DNA of 39,441 nucleotides from Defluviitaleaceae bacterium. Its GTDB lineage: Bacteria; Bacillota; Clostridia; Lachnospirales; WQUN01. Positions within the stretch are counted from its first letter, which is position 1, and every line of letters starts with the position of its first letter. The position numbers and the translations under genes were made by a program. The stretch spans positions 1 to 39,441 of the forward strand of contig WQRQ01000011.1 in the NCBI GenBank assembly GCA_009786685.1, read 5' to 3'. The notes under the pieces are model-generated. The model made no database searches and was not told the DNA's origin. It saw only the letters and a list, made by a program, of their open reading frames with translations. Below are positions 16,863 through 24,106 of the stretch, piece after piece.

Positions 16863-17262
16863 TTGTCGTTATCGTATTTCTGCTTAATCCTCTATGACAA
16901 ATTTCCGGACAATGTCATAACATTTGTCACTCACTTACATATATGATAATCACGAGTTGACAAGCACAACCTTTGCAACTGCTGCATTACCGGGCTCTAA
17001 ACGTCAAACGAATGCAACGTCCCTGCGTAAAACCCTGCTCTGTTGTCACGTGTTGCCTCGGTTGTTTTACCTTGACGCTCACCGCTTTACCCTTTGGAGT
17101 TGGCTCATATTAACCGCAATATTTACACGCGTGGCGGTGCTTTATTTGTGGGTTTGCTTCAAAAAATATTCATATCATATGGGAACTCCCTTGGCGGTGA
17201 CGCCAATCTGCGCAGAGTATTTTATGGATTAACATAAGAAAACCAAGCGAAAGGGTGATTTT
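16863..17262. other. Gene-poor stretch before the recombinase
   Basis: About 400 bases without a convincing gene. Its left end on the minus strand holds the fragments that resemble a broken small toxin. A plus-strand open stretch (16924-17232) has no ribosome site, atypical composition and no recognisable family. I see no tRNA, insertion-sequence end or repeat. It may be decayed mobile DNA. Confidence 0.4.
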
Positions 17263-17841
17263 ATTAAAAATTACGCTTATTGTCGTGTGTCTTCCAAAGA
17301 CCAACACGAATACCGCCAATTGCTCGCAATGCGCGAGTACGGAATCCCACTGGAGAGAATATTTGTAGAAAAATTAAGCGGCAAAGACATAAAACGTCCC
17401 GTACTGCAATCTCTTATGAACAAGATACAAAAAGGTGACACTGTTGTAGTGGAATCAATAAGTTTCTTTGCTCGTAATACAAAAGATTTGCTAAACCTCG
17501 TGGAAAAGCTAACAAAAAAAGGCGTGGAGTTTATAAGCCTAAAAGAGCATATAGACACCACTACCCCAACAGGGCGTTTTACGTTAACAATCTTTGCCGC
17601 AGTAGCAGAGCTGGAGCGCAAACATATCCTACAACGCCAAGCGGAAGGCATAACCGCTGCGAAGGCAAGGGGCGTATGCTTTGGCCGTCCTATAAAAAAG
17701 CCCCTCGAAAATTTTGCCGAAGTGGTGCGGCAATGGGAGCGCGGAAGTATCTCTTTTGATAAAACTTTGGAGCAGACAATGTTTAAACAAGCCACATTTT
17801 ACAACCGTTTGCGGGAAATGCGAAGCAACAAGAAAAATTAG
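17263..17841 (+). CDS. Serine recombinase (resolvase/invertase family), apparent ATT start
   Basis: The protein starts IKNYAYCRVSSKDQHEYRQL, in which Tyr6, Arg8 and catalytic Ser10 fall exactly at the resolvase positions if the first codon is ATT 17263-17265. AGGGTG lies six bases before it. The nearest conventional start, GTG 17287-17289, would remove the first beta strand including Arg8. Further family motifs are DTVVVESISFFARNTKDL, GVEFISLKEHIDTTTPTGRF and FAAVAELERKHILQRQAEGI, then KARGVCFGRP and a C-terminal helix-turn-helix. About 192 residues, the usual length for small resolvases/invertases. Either ATT is used as a rare start or the gene lost its ATG by one base change. It lies just upstream of a 25-bp inverted-repeat pair that could be its target. 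Confidence 0.85.
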   Translation: MKNYAYCRVSSKDQHEYRQLLAMREYGIPLERIFVEKLSGKDIKRPVLQSLMNKIQKGDTVVVESISFFARNTKDLLNLVEKLTKKGVEFISLKEHIDTTTPTGRFTLTIFAAVAELERKHILQRQAEGITAAKARGVCFGRPIKKPLENFAEVVRQWERGSISFDKTLEQTMFKQATFYNRLREMRSNKKN

Positions 17842-17845
17842 GCAA

Positions 17846-17871
17846 CTATAAAAAAGCCTACTTTTTTATAG
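17846..17871. repeat. Left copy of a 25-bp inverted repeat after the recombinase
   Basis: CTATAAAAAAGCCTACTTTTTTATAG begins 5 bases after the recombinase stop. Bases 17847-17871 recur as a perfect inverted copy at 17952-17976. Each copy is itself a hairpin (10-bp arms TATAAAAAAG / CTTTTTTATA around CCTA), so it could also act as a weak bidirectional terminator. The 80 bases between the copies additionally end in short inverted AAGGTGG / CCACCTT blocks. Confidence 0.9.
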
Positions 17872-17951
17872 TTTACGTTAAGGTGGAATATAGCACATAA
17901 AATGGCGGAAATCAATACCATTTTTCAACGCAATTTTCCAAAAACCACCTT

Positions 17952-17976
17952 TATAAAAAAGTAGGCTTTTTTATAG
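17952..17976. repeat. Right copy of the 25-bp inverted repeat
   Basis: Exact reverse complement of 17847-17871. It ends about 50 bases before the pspC start. The pair flanks an 80-bp AT-rich segment next to a serine recombinase gene, the arrangement expected for a resolution or inversion site, though the hairpin nature of each arm means a terminator role is also possible. Confidence 0.9.
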
Positions 17977-18026
17977 AGGGTGAAAACCCTTAAAGTTATT
18001 CTCACGAATAGAATGGAGTGCGGTGA

Positions 18027-18239
18027 ATGAAGAAAAGACTTACACGGTCAAGGAGACAAAGAGTATTTGCAGGTGTCTGTGGAGGAATTGCCGAACATAT
18101 CAATACTGACCCCACATATGTAAGAATTGGTTGGATTCTTATAAGTATTTTTTTTGGTGGGTTGGGTGTGTTGCTTTACCCTTTACTTATACTTTTTATT
18201 CCACTAGAGCCAAAGGATGAAGAGGAAACTTTTAGCTGA
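18027..18239 (+). CDS. pspC: PspC domain protein
   Basis: A 70-residue protein, LTRSRRQRVFAGVCGGIAEHI then a hydrophobic helix ending LILFIPLEP, which is a complete stand-alone PspC domain. In Gram-positive bacteria such proteins sit in the membrane and participate in envelope-stress responses, often with PspA. GGAGTGCGG lies before the ATG. A PspA homologue lies 800 bp downstream on the opposite strand in the same AT-rich island, which supports a shared envelope-stress role. Confidence 0.9.
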   Translation: MKKRLTRSRRQRVFAGVCGGIAEHINTDPTYVRIGWILISIFFGGLGVLLYPLLILFIPLEPKDEEETFS

Positions 18240-18282
18240 ATGTTTTACTATACTGCAATGAGCTACACAAGAAATAAAAAAT

Positions 18283-18335
18283 TGAGAGTGCCGGAATGTG
18301 CGTAACACAGGTTATCTGCGTCTTTGGCACTCTCA
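18283..18335 (+). promoter_or_regulatory. Long stem-loop in the leader of the membrane-anchored unknown
   Basis: A perfect 10-bp stem (TGAGAGTGCC 18283-18292 / GGCACTCTCA 18326-18335) encloses a 33-base loop that contains a second small stem (GTAAC / GTTAT-like). It ends eleven bases before the GAGGAG ribosome site of the next gene. It may be a terminator for pspC, although no T-run follows, or a leader structure controlling translation. Confidence 0.5.
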
Positions 18336-18354
18336 TAGTTGAGGAGTTGTGCTT

Positions 18355-18942
18355 ATGAGTGGTTTGCAAATTTTGATATTTATTGTAGTAATAATTATTG
18401 TAATTATTTTGTTTATATGGTGCAGAGTTAATATCTGCCCCTATCCTCCTCCTAATAAGAAGAAGTTTCCATCAAAAGTCTTGAGGCTTTTTTTATCAAG
18501 CAAGAATAAAGGAAGTATGAGCTTATCAAATGGCTTTCTTACAAGTGGTGAAGCCGTTGCCAAGCGATTTGAAACTATCGAATATCAATGCGGATATAAC
18601 TTGAAGGATTCAAGAAAAAATATTATTGACGTAACTAGGCGTATGTATGAGTTGGCGAAAAAACTTGAGCGTGTGCTAAACAAGGTTGCGGGAAATGAAT
18701 ATCGGGTAAGCCATTTAAAAAAGGAAACTCCCCCCAGGCTTGAGAGTATACAAATATGCGAGCAAGATATATCTAAATGTGAAAAATTTATAGAAACAAC
18801 CCTAACACGTTTGGACGATGCAATTGATTTGGTTATTAAGTACTTCTCTAATCCAAATGATGACAGGCATGACGAAGCAATAATGCGAGATGTAGACATC
18901 ATTTTTGAAACCTTACTTTCTGACCCGGTAGATGTTAGTTGA
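18355..18942 (+). CDS. Membrane-anchored protein of unknown function in the Psp neighbourhood
   Basis: About 195 residues from ATG 18355, chosen because GAGGAG stands eight bases upstream. Residues 4-24 are a single strongly hydrophobic helix (FIVVIIIVIILFIW), followed by a short proline-rich linker (CPYPPPNKKK) and a soluble domain of four or five predicted helices rich in charged residues, ending with the acidic helix DVDIIFETLL. I do not recognise the family. The organisation (N-terminal anchor, all-helical cytoplasmic domain, position between pspC and pspA) resembles XpaC-like proteins only loosely. Codon use is AT-rich like the rest of the island. Confidence 0.75.
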   Translation: MSGLQILIFIVVIIIVIILFIWCRVNICPYPPPNKKKFPSKVLRLFLSSKNKGSMSLSNGFLTSGEAVAKRFETIEYQCGYNLKDSRKNIIDVTRRMYELAKKLERVLNKVAGNEYRVSHLKKETPPRLESIQICEQDISKCEKFIETTLTRLDDAIDLVIKYFSNPNDDRHDEAIMRDVDIIFETLLSDPVDVS

Positions 18943-18962
18943 GTGTTGGCATTCCGAAATTT

Positions 18963-19002
18963 AAAGAGCCTTGAAGAAAATAAAATCTTCAAAGCCCTTT
19001 TT
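18963..19002. terminator. Bidirectional terminator between the unknown membrane protein and pspA
   Basis: AAAGAGCCTTGAAGA pairs with TCTTCAAAGCCCTTT with two mismatches around an AATAAAA loop, and runs of T on the plus-strand side and T (A) on the other give a U-tract in both directions. The flanking genes converge here. Confidence 0.75.
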
Positions 19003-19028
19003 AGATAATGCGGAAATGAGTTGTTTTT

Positions 19029-19712
19029 TTAATTTATGCCTAGTTGTGATTTCAATGCCGCAAGTTCGTTTGCCACGGATTCATCGATATCAACACTTTG
19101 ATATTTTAATTCCAATGACTGTGCCTCATTTATTGGTGTAGAATCCAGTTCGGCGAGGGCATTCGCTTCATCCAACTTACGGTCCACCTGTTCTTCCATG
19201 CGCCTAAATGCACCCTTAGAGCTATCAGATTTACCCACTGATGAGTTAAGCTCATTAATTCGCTGAGTTGTTTTAGCTACAGCGTCCTTGGCTTTAATTG
19301 TTTGTCGTTTTGCATTAAGTGCGTTAATGTCTTTTACAAGCTTATCATGTAACTGCCTCATTTTAATAGCATTTTCATTTGCGACAGCATGAGCCATTTT
19401 TAAGCCTGCTCCTGCAACTTCACTAGATTGCTTTTTTGCAATGAACACATGTGCATCGTTTTCATTTTGTGCAAGCAACGCCTTTTTCGCTAACTCTGCG
19501 TATTTAGCAACTTCTTTTTCGTTCTCCTCCATCAAGCGTTTGGAACGGCTTTCTTCTGCCATAACTCCGGCAGTTTCTTTCTTTACTTCTGCCAAGTCAG
19601 CATTCATCTTGCGAAGATACTGGTCAACCATTTTGGACGGGTCTTCAACTTTGTCGAGCAATGCATTAACATTTGCCGAAATAATGTCCGTAAATCTTGT
19701 AAGAATACCCAT
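19029..19712 (-). CDS. pspA: PspA/IM30 family protein
   Basis: A 227-residue protein starting MGILTRFTDIISANVNALLDKVEDP, the amphipathic membrane-binding helix and conserved DPxKM segment of PspA/Vipp1, followed by a long coiled-coil (about 25-150 and 170-215). ESCRT-III-like PspA oligomers coat and protect damaged membranes. TAGGAGG lies eight bases before the ATG. It is transcribed toward the PspC and the membrane-anchored unknown rather than with them. No PspF-like regulator is visible in the window, so its control is unknown. Confidence 0.95.
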   Translation of the reverse strand: MGILTRFTDIISANVNALLDKVEDPSKMVDQYLRKMNADLAEVKKETAGVMAEESRSKRLMEENEKEVAKYAELAKKALLAQNENDAHVFIAKKQSSEVAGAGLKMAHAVANENAIKMRQLHDKLVKDINALNAKRQTIKAKDAVAKTTQRINELNSSVGKSDSSKGAFRRMEEQVDRKLDEANALAELDSTPINEAQSLELKYQSVDIDESVANELAALKSQLGIN

Positions 19713-19840
19713 TTCTTTCGCCTCCTAAGTTATTTTCTAATTGCTTTTATGTATTTAGAGTAATATATGTGTTCATATTTAACAAATTCAAAAAAGTGTT
19801 AATTAAGTGTAATTTTGGTGTTGAAAGGAGTTATGAGAAA

Positions 19841-20809
19841 ATGAAGCTTGACATTTTAATAAAAACTATGCACAAGTTTATAGGGGTTGATTCCCTTTAC
19901 AGTTTCACGATAGACATATTTAATGATGCTGCACGAATCGATTTAGGATTGGAGTTGGATGTAGTCAGAAATTGGTTTCGGACTAAAAATCCAACACTTA
20001 GTTACAGAAAACTCTTCAATGAAAAGACATTTGATACATACAAATTTAGAACAGAGCTTAAACGTAAAACATATGGAACATGGAAGGCTTTGAGAGATGA
20101 GTTTGCACAATCCAAACAATGCGATGTTGAAAATCTTATTGCCTATAATACAGATAATCACGACGAATTTATTGAAAGCATTATTTACCAGTTCAAATCA
20201 ATTCTTCGTATACCTATTATTGTTGATAAACCTCAAAATAATATTGCGATTTCAGGAAACTTTGCTCACAGTACACCGGAATACAATCCTAAGCTAACAT
20301 TTGACAAATCACGAAACCTAAATGGTTTAATGATTAATATTGACATCAATGAACTTATAGCATTTGAAACGAATAAAACGGTACATGTCAACGACAAATG
20401 GGTTGTTACCGCCGATTTGTCGCTTGAACTTCTATTGTTTAGTCTCTATCCGGAAATGTTGTGGGATAATTTATCAAAAGGTATGCACTACACATATTAT
20501 ATTTATGCTCAAGAAAATAAAGATAACGAAGGACAGTTAATAAATGAGTTTTTGAAGTATGGATACAACGTCCCTATAATCTATCTTTCACGAACTCCAA
20601 AAGATATAAATTATTTTGTTATACCAAGATGGGGATACTTTTTTTATTTTGCCAGCGAAAATAAAGAATGCAGCACTATGAGAGGCTATGAAATTCACAG
20701 ATTTTACGAATCAAGTATAAATAAAACATATCGTATGTACGATGGAGATGTGCATACCAAAATATCAATATTGAAACTAATAAAAGAAAGGGCTTCCATA
20801 ATAACCTAA
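19841..20809 (+). CDS. Unknown 322-aa protein of the AT-rich island
   Basis: I chose ATG 19841 because AAAGGAG lies ten bases upstream; the frame is open for 24 more codons. I do not recognise the family. Residues 1-125 look helical with a charged stretch (FRTKNPTLSYRKLFNEKTF, then DHDEFIESIIYQFKSIL). The second half, from about 165, is a mixed alpha/beta domain with ELLLFSLYPEMLWDNL, YTYYIYAQE, VPIIYLSRTPKD and a late GYEIHRFYES then YRMYDGDVHTKI. No signal peptide or membrane helix. It is clearly AT-richer than the core genes and has no partner gene, which suggests horizontal origin. The two-part layout could be a sensor plus an effector, but that is a guess. Confidence 0.7.
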   Translation: MKLDILIKTMHKFIGVDSLYSFTIDIFNDAARIDLGLELDVVRNWFRTKNPTLSYRKLFNEKTFDTYKFRTELKRKTYGTWKALRDEFAQSKQCDVENLIAYNTDNHDEFIESIIYQFKSILRIPIIVDKPQNNIAISGNFAHSTPEYNPKLTFDKSRNLNGLMINIDINELIAFETNKTVHVNDKWVVTADLSLELLLFSLYPEMLWDNLSKGMHYTYYIYAQENKDNEGQLINEFLKYGYNVPIIYLSRTPKDINYFVIPRWGYFFYFASENKECSTMRGYEIHRFYESSINKTYRMYDGDVHTKISILKLIKERASIIT

Positions 20810-20830
20810 GAAATTTCGGTTGGCTTTCTC

Positions 20831-21081
20831 CTATATCTCCTTCACCTGAGCCGATAAATCCATGGCTTGGCGCGGTGTTATGCTGTCTATATCAATGTTG
20901 CCGCGGGAGCGGGTTAGGGCTTGCTCTTTTTTCGAGATGGGGCGGGTTTTGCTTTTTGCACGGGTTTTTTTGTGATTCCCGTAGTGTTAAGTGTCTCCAA
21001 TAACTCGCCGGCTTGGGCGGTTACCTCTTGGGGCCGCCCCGACAGGCGTGCTACATGGATTCCGTAGCTTTGCCCGGCCTC
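20831..21081 (-). pseudogene. mutS: Remnant of the mutS 3' end
   Basis: On the minus strand, about 250 bases encode the C-terminus of MutS. QSYGIHVARLSGRPQEVTAQAGELLETL matches the end of the ATPase domain (SYGIxVAxLxGxPxxVxxRAxxIL), and after a frame change near 20935 the sequence IDIDSITPRQAMDL matches the usual MutS tail, ending in TAG at 20831-20833. There is no start codon and none of the mismatch-binding or Walker regions is present; upstream is only 46 bp to the rsmG stop. This is a truncated, frameshifted relic lying at the border of the accessory island. A functional mutS may exist elsewhere. Confidence 0.8.
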
Positions 21082-21127
21082 TTAATGTCGGATAATACGG
21101 CATTGATTGGATTTTGGCAGAGATAAG

Positions 21128-21766
21128 TCAAATTTTTCGTATTATTACGATTGTGTGGGTTAATACTCCTACGATTTTTACGCTCTTCACGCTTTCCACT
21201 TTCCCGCGGTGTTTTTTTATGGTGGGTTTTGCGTTTTCCAGTTCTTCGGTGATGTCGTTGCCTTTCATTGCCAGGAATAGGCCGCCTTTTTTTACCAGTG
21301 GTAGGGCGTAGGCGGCCAGCTTGTCCATGCTTGCTACTGCGCGGGCGGTGCAGATATCGTATGCGCTGCCGTGGGTTTTTGCTCTGTCTTCGGCGCGGGA
21401 GTGGGTGCATTCTATGTCGGGGAGGTTTAGTATGTCCGCTGTTTCTTGCAGGAAATTCACGCGCTTTCGCAGGGAATCCAGTAGGGTTAGTTTTATGTCG
21501 TTGCGCATTATTTTTAGTACCATCCCCGGGAAGCCTGCGCCTGTGCCTATGTCAATTACACTTGCGCCTTGCCCTATGTAGGGCAATAGCGTAAGCGAAT
21601 CTATCACATGCTTTACTGCGAAGTCTGCCGTCTCGGTGATACGGGTTAGATTCATATGTTGGTTTACTTCCAGCACGCGTGCTTTGTAGGCTTCCAGTGT
21701 GGCGTATTGCTCTGCCGTTACTTTCAGCCCGTTTGCGGTCGTCCATTTTTCTATTATTTCGCGCAT
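21128..21766 (-). CDS. rsmG: 16S rRNA (guanine527-N7)-methyltransferase
   Basis: About 212 residues from ATG 21764-21766, where the family N-terminus begins; the frame extends 34 codons further upstream but only across the preceding gene. SAM-binding motif VIDIGTGAGFPGM, then LLDSLRKRVNFLQ, CTARAVASMDKLAAYALPLVKKGG and the C-terminal strand are all family-typical. It methylates G527 of 16S rRNA, the classic neighbour of mnmG. It overlaps the end of the small unknown gene by 13 bases and so belongs to the REC-HPt-mnmG operon. Confidence 0.93.
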   Translation of the reverse strand: MREIIEKWTTANGLKVTAEQYATLEAYKARVLEVNQHMNLTRITETADFAVKHVIDSLTLLPYIGQGASVIDIGTGAGFPGMVLKIMRNDIKLTLLDSLRKRVNFLQETADILNLPDIECTHSRAEDRAKTHGSAYDICTARAVASMDKLAAYALPLVKKGGLFLAMKGNDITEELENAKPTIKKHRGKVESVKSVKIVGVLTHTIVIIRKI

Positions 21767-22116
21767 TCTTCTTGTGTCTCCATGCCGTAGATTTTCCACG
21801 CGCCATTGTCTTTTACCATTTGCAAATGCAATAGCGCGACATTTTTTACATAAATAGAACGAGTGCAACAGTTTTTAGAATTATTCAAATACACGGCCTC
21901 GCTTACCTTGATTTTTGCCCCCGCGCCAAGGATTTCGCGCAGCTTTTCTAAGTCCAGCTTTGGCGAATACACCTTGCTCACAAACGCCCACGCGTCGTCG
22001 GGATTAGTCATAACCGCGTCGAGAAAGCACGCCAAAACCTGCTGCTCCTGCGCAAAAAACACCCCACTGTTTCTATTGCACAAACGGCTTTTTATTTTAA
22101 TTTCCTTAAATAGCAA
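21754..22116 (-). CDS. Small protein of unknown function between mnmG and rsmG
   Basis: A 120-residue protein from TTG 22114-22116, with GGGAGGT seven bases upstream, so a real start. The central part (EQQVLACFLDAVMTNPDDAWAFVSK) and the strand-rich C-terminus (VALLHLQMVKDNGAWKIYGMETQ) resemble an NTF2/SnoaL-type alpha+beta cone fold, but I cannot assign a family. No signal peptide. It lies in an operon with mnmG and rsmG and overlaps rsmG by 13 bases. Confidence 0.7.
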   Translation of the reverse strand: MLFKEIKIKSRLCNRNSGVFFAQEQQVLACFLDAVMTNPDDAWAFVSKVYSPKLDLEKLREILGAGAKIKVSEAVYLNNSKNCCTRSIYVKNVALLHLQMVKDNGAWKIYGMETQEECAK

Positions 22117-22189
22117 AAGGACTACCTCCCAACATCGAAAAACTATGTAAGAGGAAATCCCTTCCCCTTATATTATGCGACGTACACCC

Positions 22190-24106
22190 CTACGTGCCTG
22201 TACCCGCCAAGGTTTTTACATAGACCATTAGCACACTCAAATCCGCAGGCGAAACCCCCGTAACCCGCGAGGCTTGTCCAAAATTAACAGGCCGCAAAGC
22301 CGAAAGTTTCTGTCGCGCCTCCAGCCTAAGCCCCGCAATAGCATGATAATCTATGCCATCCGGAATGCCCTTTTCCTCCATGCGCCGAAACGCGTCTGCC
22401 TGCTCAATCTGTATACCAATATACCCCTCATACTTGATTTGAATTTCCACTTGCTCCAGTGCAGCGCGTAAATGATGGGGGTCGAGGGGAAAGGGCGCAG
22501 TAAGCGAAGCGCACGCGCCACCCTGCGTCCCCTCGTGGGGGTGCGGGGGCAAAGCCCCTGCGGTTTTGAAGTCTTCATAATGTATCTCAGGCCGCTTTAT
22601 CAAATCAGCGATTTTTGTGCCGGATTTTATGGGGGAGCTGTTTTTTGATTCGAGGATGGGGTTGGCGGCCTCGGGGGGGATTATTGTGGTTTTTAGGTGG
22701 GTGATGTGTTGTTCTATTGTGGCTTTTTTTTGTAGGAAGGTTTCGTAGCGGGGTTGGGGGATTAGGCCTGCGTCGTGAGCTTTGGGGGTTAGGCGTAGGT
22801 CGGCATTGTCTTGGCGGAGGAGGAGGCGGTATTCTGCGCGGGATGTCATCATGCGGTAGGGTTCGCGAGTGCCTTTTGTTACGAGGTCGTCTATTAGTAC
22901 GCCTATGTAGGCGTCTGCGCGGCCGAGGGTTAGGGGGCGGTCGGCGGCGGCCAGTCCTGCTATTAGGCCTTGGGCGGCGGCTTCTTCGTAGCCGGAGGAG
23001 CCGTTTATTTGGCCTGCAAAAAATAGGCCGCGGATGTGTTTGGCTTCTAGGGTTAGGGTTAGCCGGGTGGCATCTATGCAGTCGTATTCTATGGCGTAGG
23101 CTACTCGCATTATTTCGCAGTTTTCGAGGCCGGGGACGGAACGGTATACGGCTATCTGTACGTCTTCGGGGAGCGCGCTGCTCATGCCTTGTACGTACAT
23201 TTCTTGGGTGGAAAGGCCTTCGGGTTCTATGAAAACGGGGTGGCGGGTTTTGTCTGCGAAACGAGCGATTTTGTCTTCTATTGAGGGGCAGTAGCGTGTG
23301 CCTGTGGCTTCTATCAGGCCGCTGTACATGGCGGAGCGGTGTATGGAAGCACGGATTAGCTCGTGGGTTTTTTCTGTGGTGTAGGTTAGGTGGCAGGGGA
23401 TTTGTTCGCGGGCGGCGGTAGCAGGGTCTGTTTCGAAGGAAAATGGGACGAGGTTTTTGTCGCCGTGCTGTACTGCCATGCTTGAGAAATCTATGCTGCG
23501 GCGGTGAATACGGGCAGGTGTGCCTGTTTTAAAGCGTTGCAGCGAAAAGCCCAGTTTTTTTAGAGTGTCAGATAGACCGCGGGCGTTTTTCAGGCCGCTT
23601 GGGCCTGTGTGGGTTATTGTTTCGCCGTGTAGGCAGCGGGCGTTTAGGTATGTTCCTGTGCATACTATTACGGCGTCGCAGGTGTGGATTGTGTCGGAAT
23701 CGGTTTTTATTGATGTTACTTTATTTTCGTGGGTTATTATTTCTGTTATTTCGCCTTCTCGCAGGGCGATGTTTGGGTGGTTTTCCAGGGTTTGTTTCAT
23801 GTATTCCATGTAGCGTTTTTTGTCCGCCTGCGCACGCAAAGAATACACCGCAGGGCCTTTTGCGGTGTTTAACATGCGACTTTGTATAAAAGTGGCGTCG
23901 ATTGCCTTGCCCATTTCGCCGCCGAGGGCGTCTATCTCGCGCACAAGATGGCCTTTCGCGCTGCCGCCTATGCAGGGGTTGCAAGGCAGGTTTGCAATAG
24001 AATCCAGACTAAGCGCGAAAAGCGTAACATCCGCACCCACACGCGCCGCAGCAAGTGCCGCCTCGCAGCCCGCGTGGCCGCCGCCTATTATTGCTATTTT
24101 TTTCAA
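22190..24106 (-). CDS. mnmG: tRNA uridine-5-carboxymethylaminomethyl(34) synthesis enzyme MnmG, with in-frame insertion
   Basis: A 638-residue protein from TTG 24104-24106, overlapping the HPt stop by four bases. The FAD-binding start IAIIGGGHAGCEAALAAARVG, then NPCIGGSAKGHLVREIDALGG, TGTYL, GLFFAGQINGSSGYEEAAAQG and the C-terminal EQVEIQIKYEGYI and GLRLEARQKLSALRP with GQASRVTGVSPADL are all standard MnmG (GidA). With MnmE it modifies wobble U34 of several tRNAs. Between HYEDFK and EQVEIQ, family members have about 17-18 residues; here there are about 39. The extra residues are encoded by GC-rich hairpin repeat DNA (22480-22562). The insertion leaves the frame intact, so the protein is probably active. 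Confidence 0.93.
   Translation of the reverse strand: MKKIAIIGGGHAGCEAALAAARVGADVTLFALSLDSIANLPCNPCIGGSAKGHLVREIDALGGEMGKAIDATFIQSRMLNTAKGPAVYSLRAQADKKRYMEYMKQTLENHPNIALREGEITEIITHENKVTSIKTDSDTIHTCDAVIVCTGTYLNARCLHGETITHTGPSGLKNARGLSDTLKKLGFSLQRFKTGTPARIHRRSIDFSSMAVQHGDKNLVPFSFETDPATAAREQIPCHLTYTTEKTHELIRASIHRSAMYSGLIEATGTRYCPSIEDKIARFADKTRHPVFIEPEGLSTQEMYVQGMSSALPEDVQIAVYRSVPGLENCEIMRVAYAIEYDCIDATRLTLTLEAKHIRGLFFAGQINGSSGYEEAAAQGLIAGLAAADRPLTLGRADAYIGVLIDDLVTKGTREPYRMMTSRAEYRLLLRQDNADLRLTPKAHDAGLIPQPRYETFLQKKATIEQHITHLKTTIIPPEAANPILESKNSSPIKSGTKIADLIKRPEIHYEDFKTAGALPPHPHEGTQGGACASLTAPFPLDPHHLRAALEQVEIQIKYEGYIGIQIEQADAFRRMEEKGIPDGIDYHAIAGLRLEARQKLSALRPVNFGQASRVTGVSPADLSVLMVYVKTLAGTGT
22480..22562. 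repeat. GC-rich hairpin repeat embedded in mnmG
   Basis: On the plus strand it contains the hairpins CCCC-TCGT-GGGG (22529-22540) and GGGGC-AAA-GCCCC (22545-22558), plus a GCGAAGCGC-type block, a style seen only between genes elsewhere in this window (26364-26407, 37630-37761). It encodes roughly GALPPHPHEGTQGGACASLT within a variable linker of MnmG. Confidence 0.75.

Noticed and set aside
16924-17232. Possible 102-codon plus-strand gene starting at TTG
   Set aside because: No ribosome site, no recognisable family, and a composition unlike the flanking genes. Described as gene-poor DNA instead.
16705-20820. Prophage or integrative conjugative element
   Set aside because: No capsid, terminase, relaxase, integrase of the large type or att duplication is visible; a single small serine recombinase is not enough.
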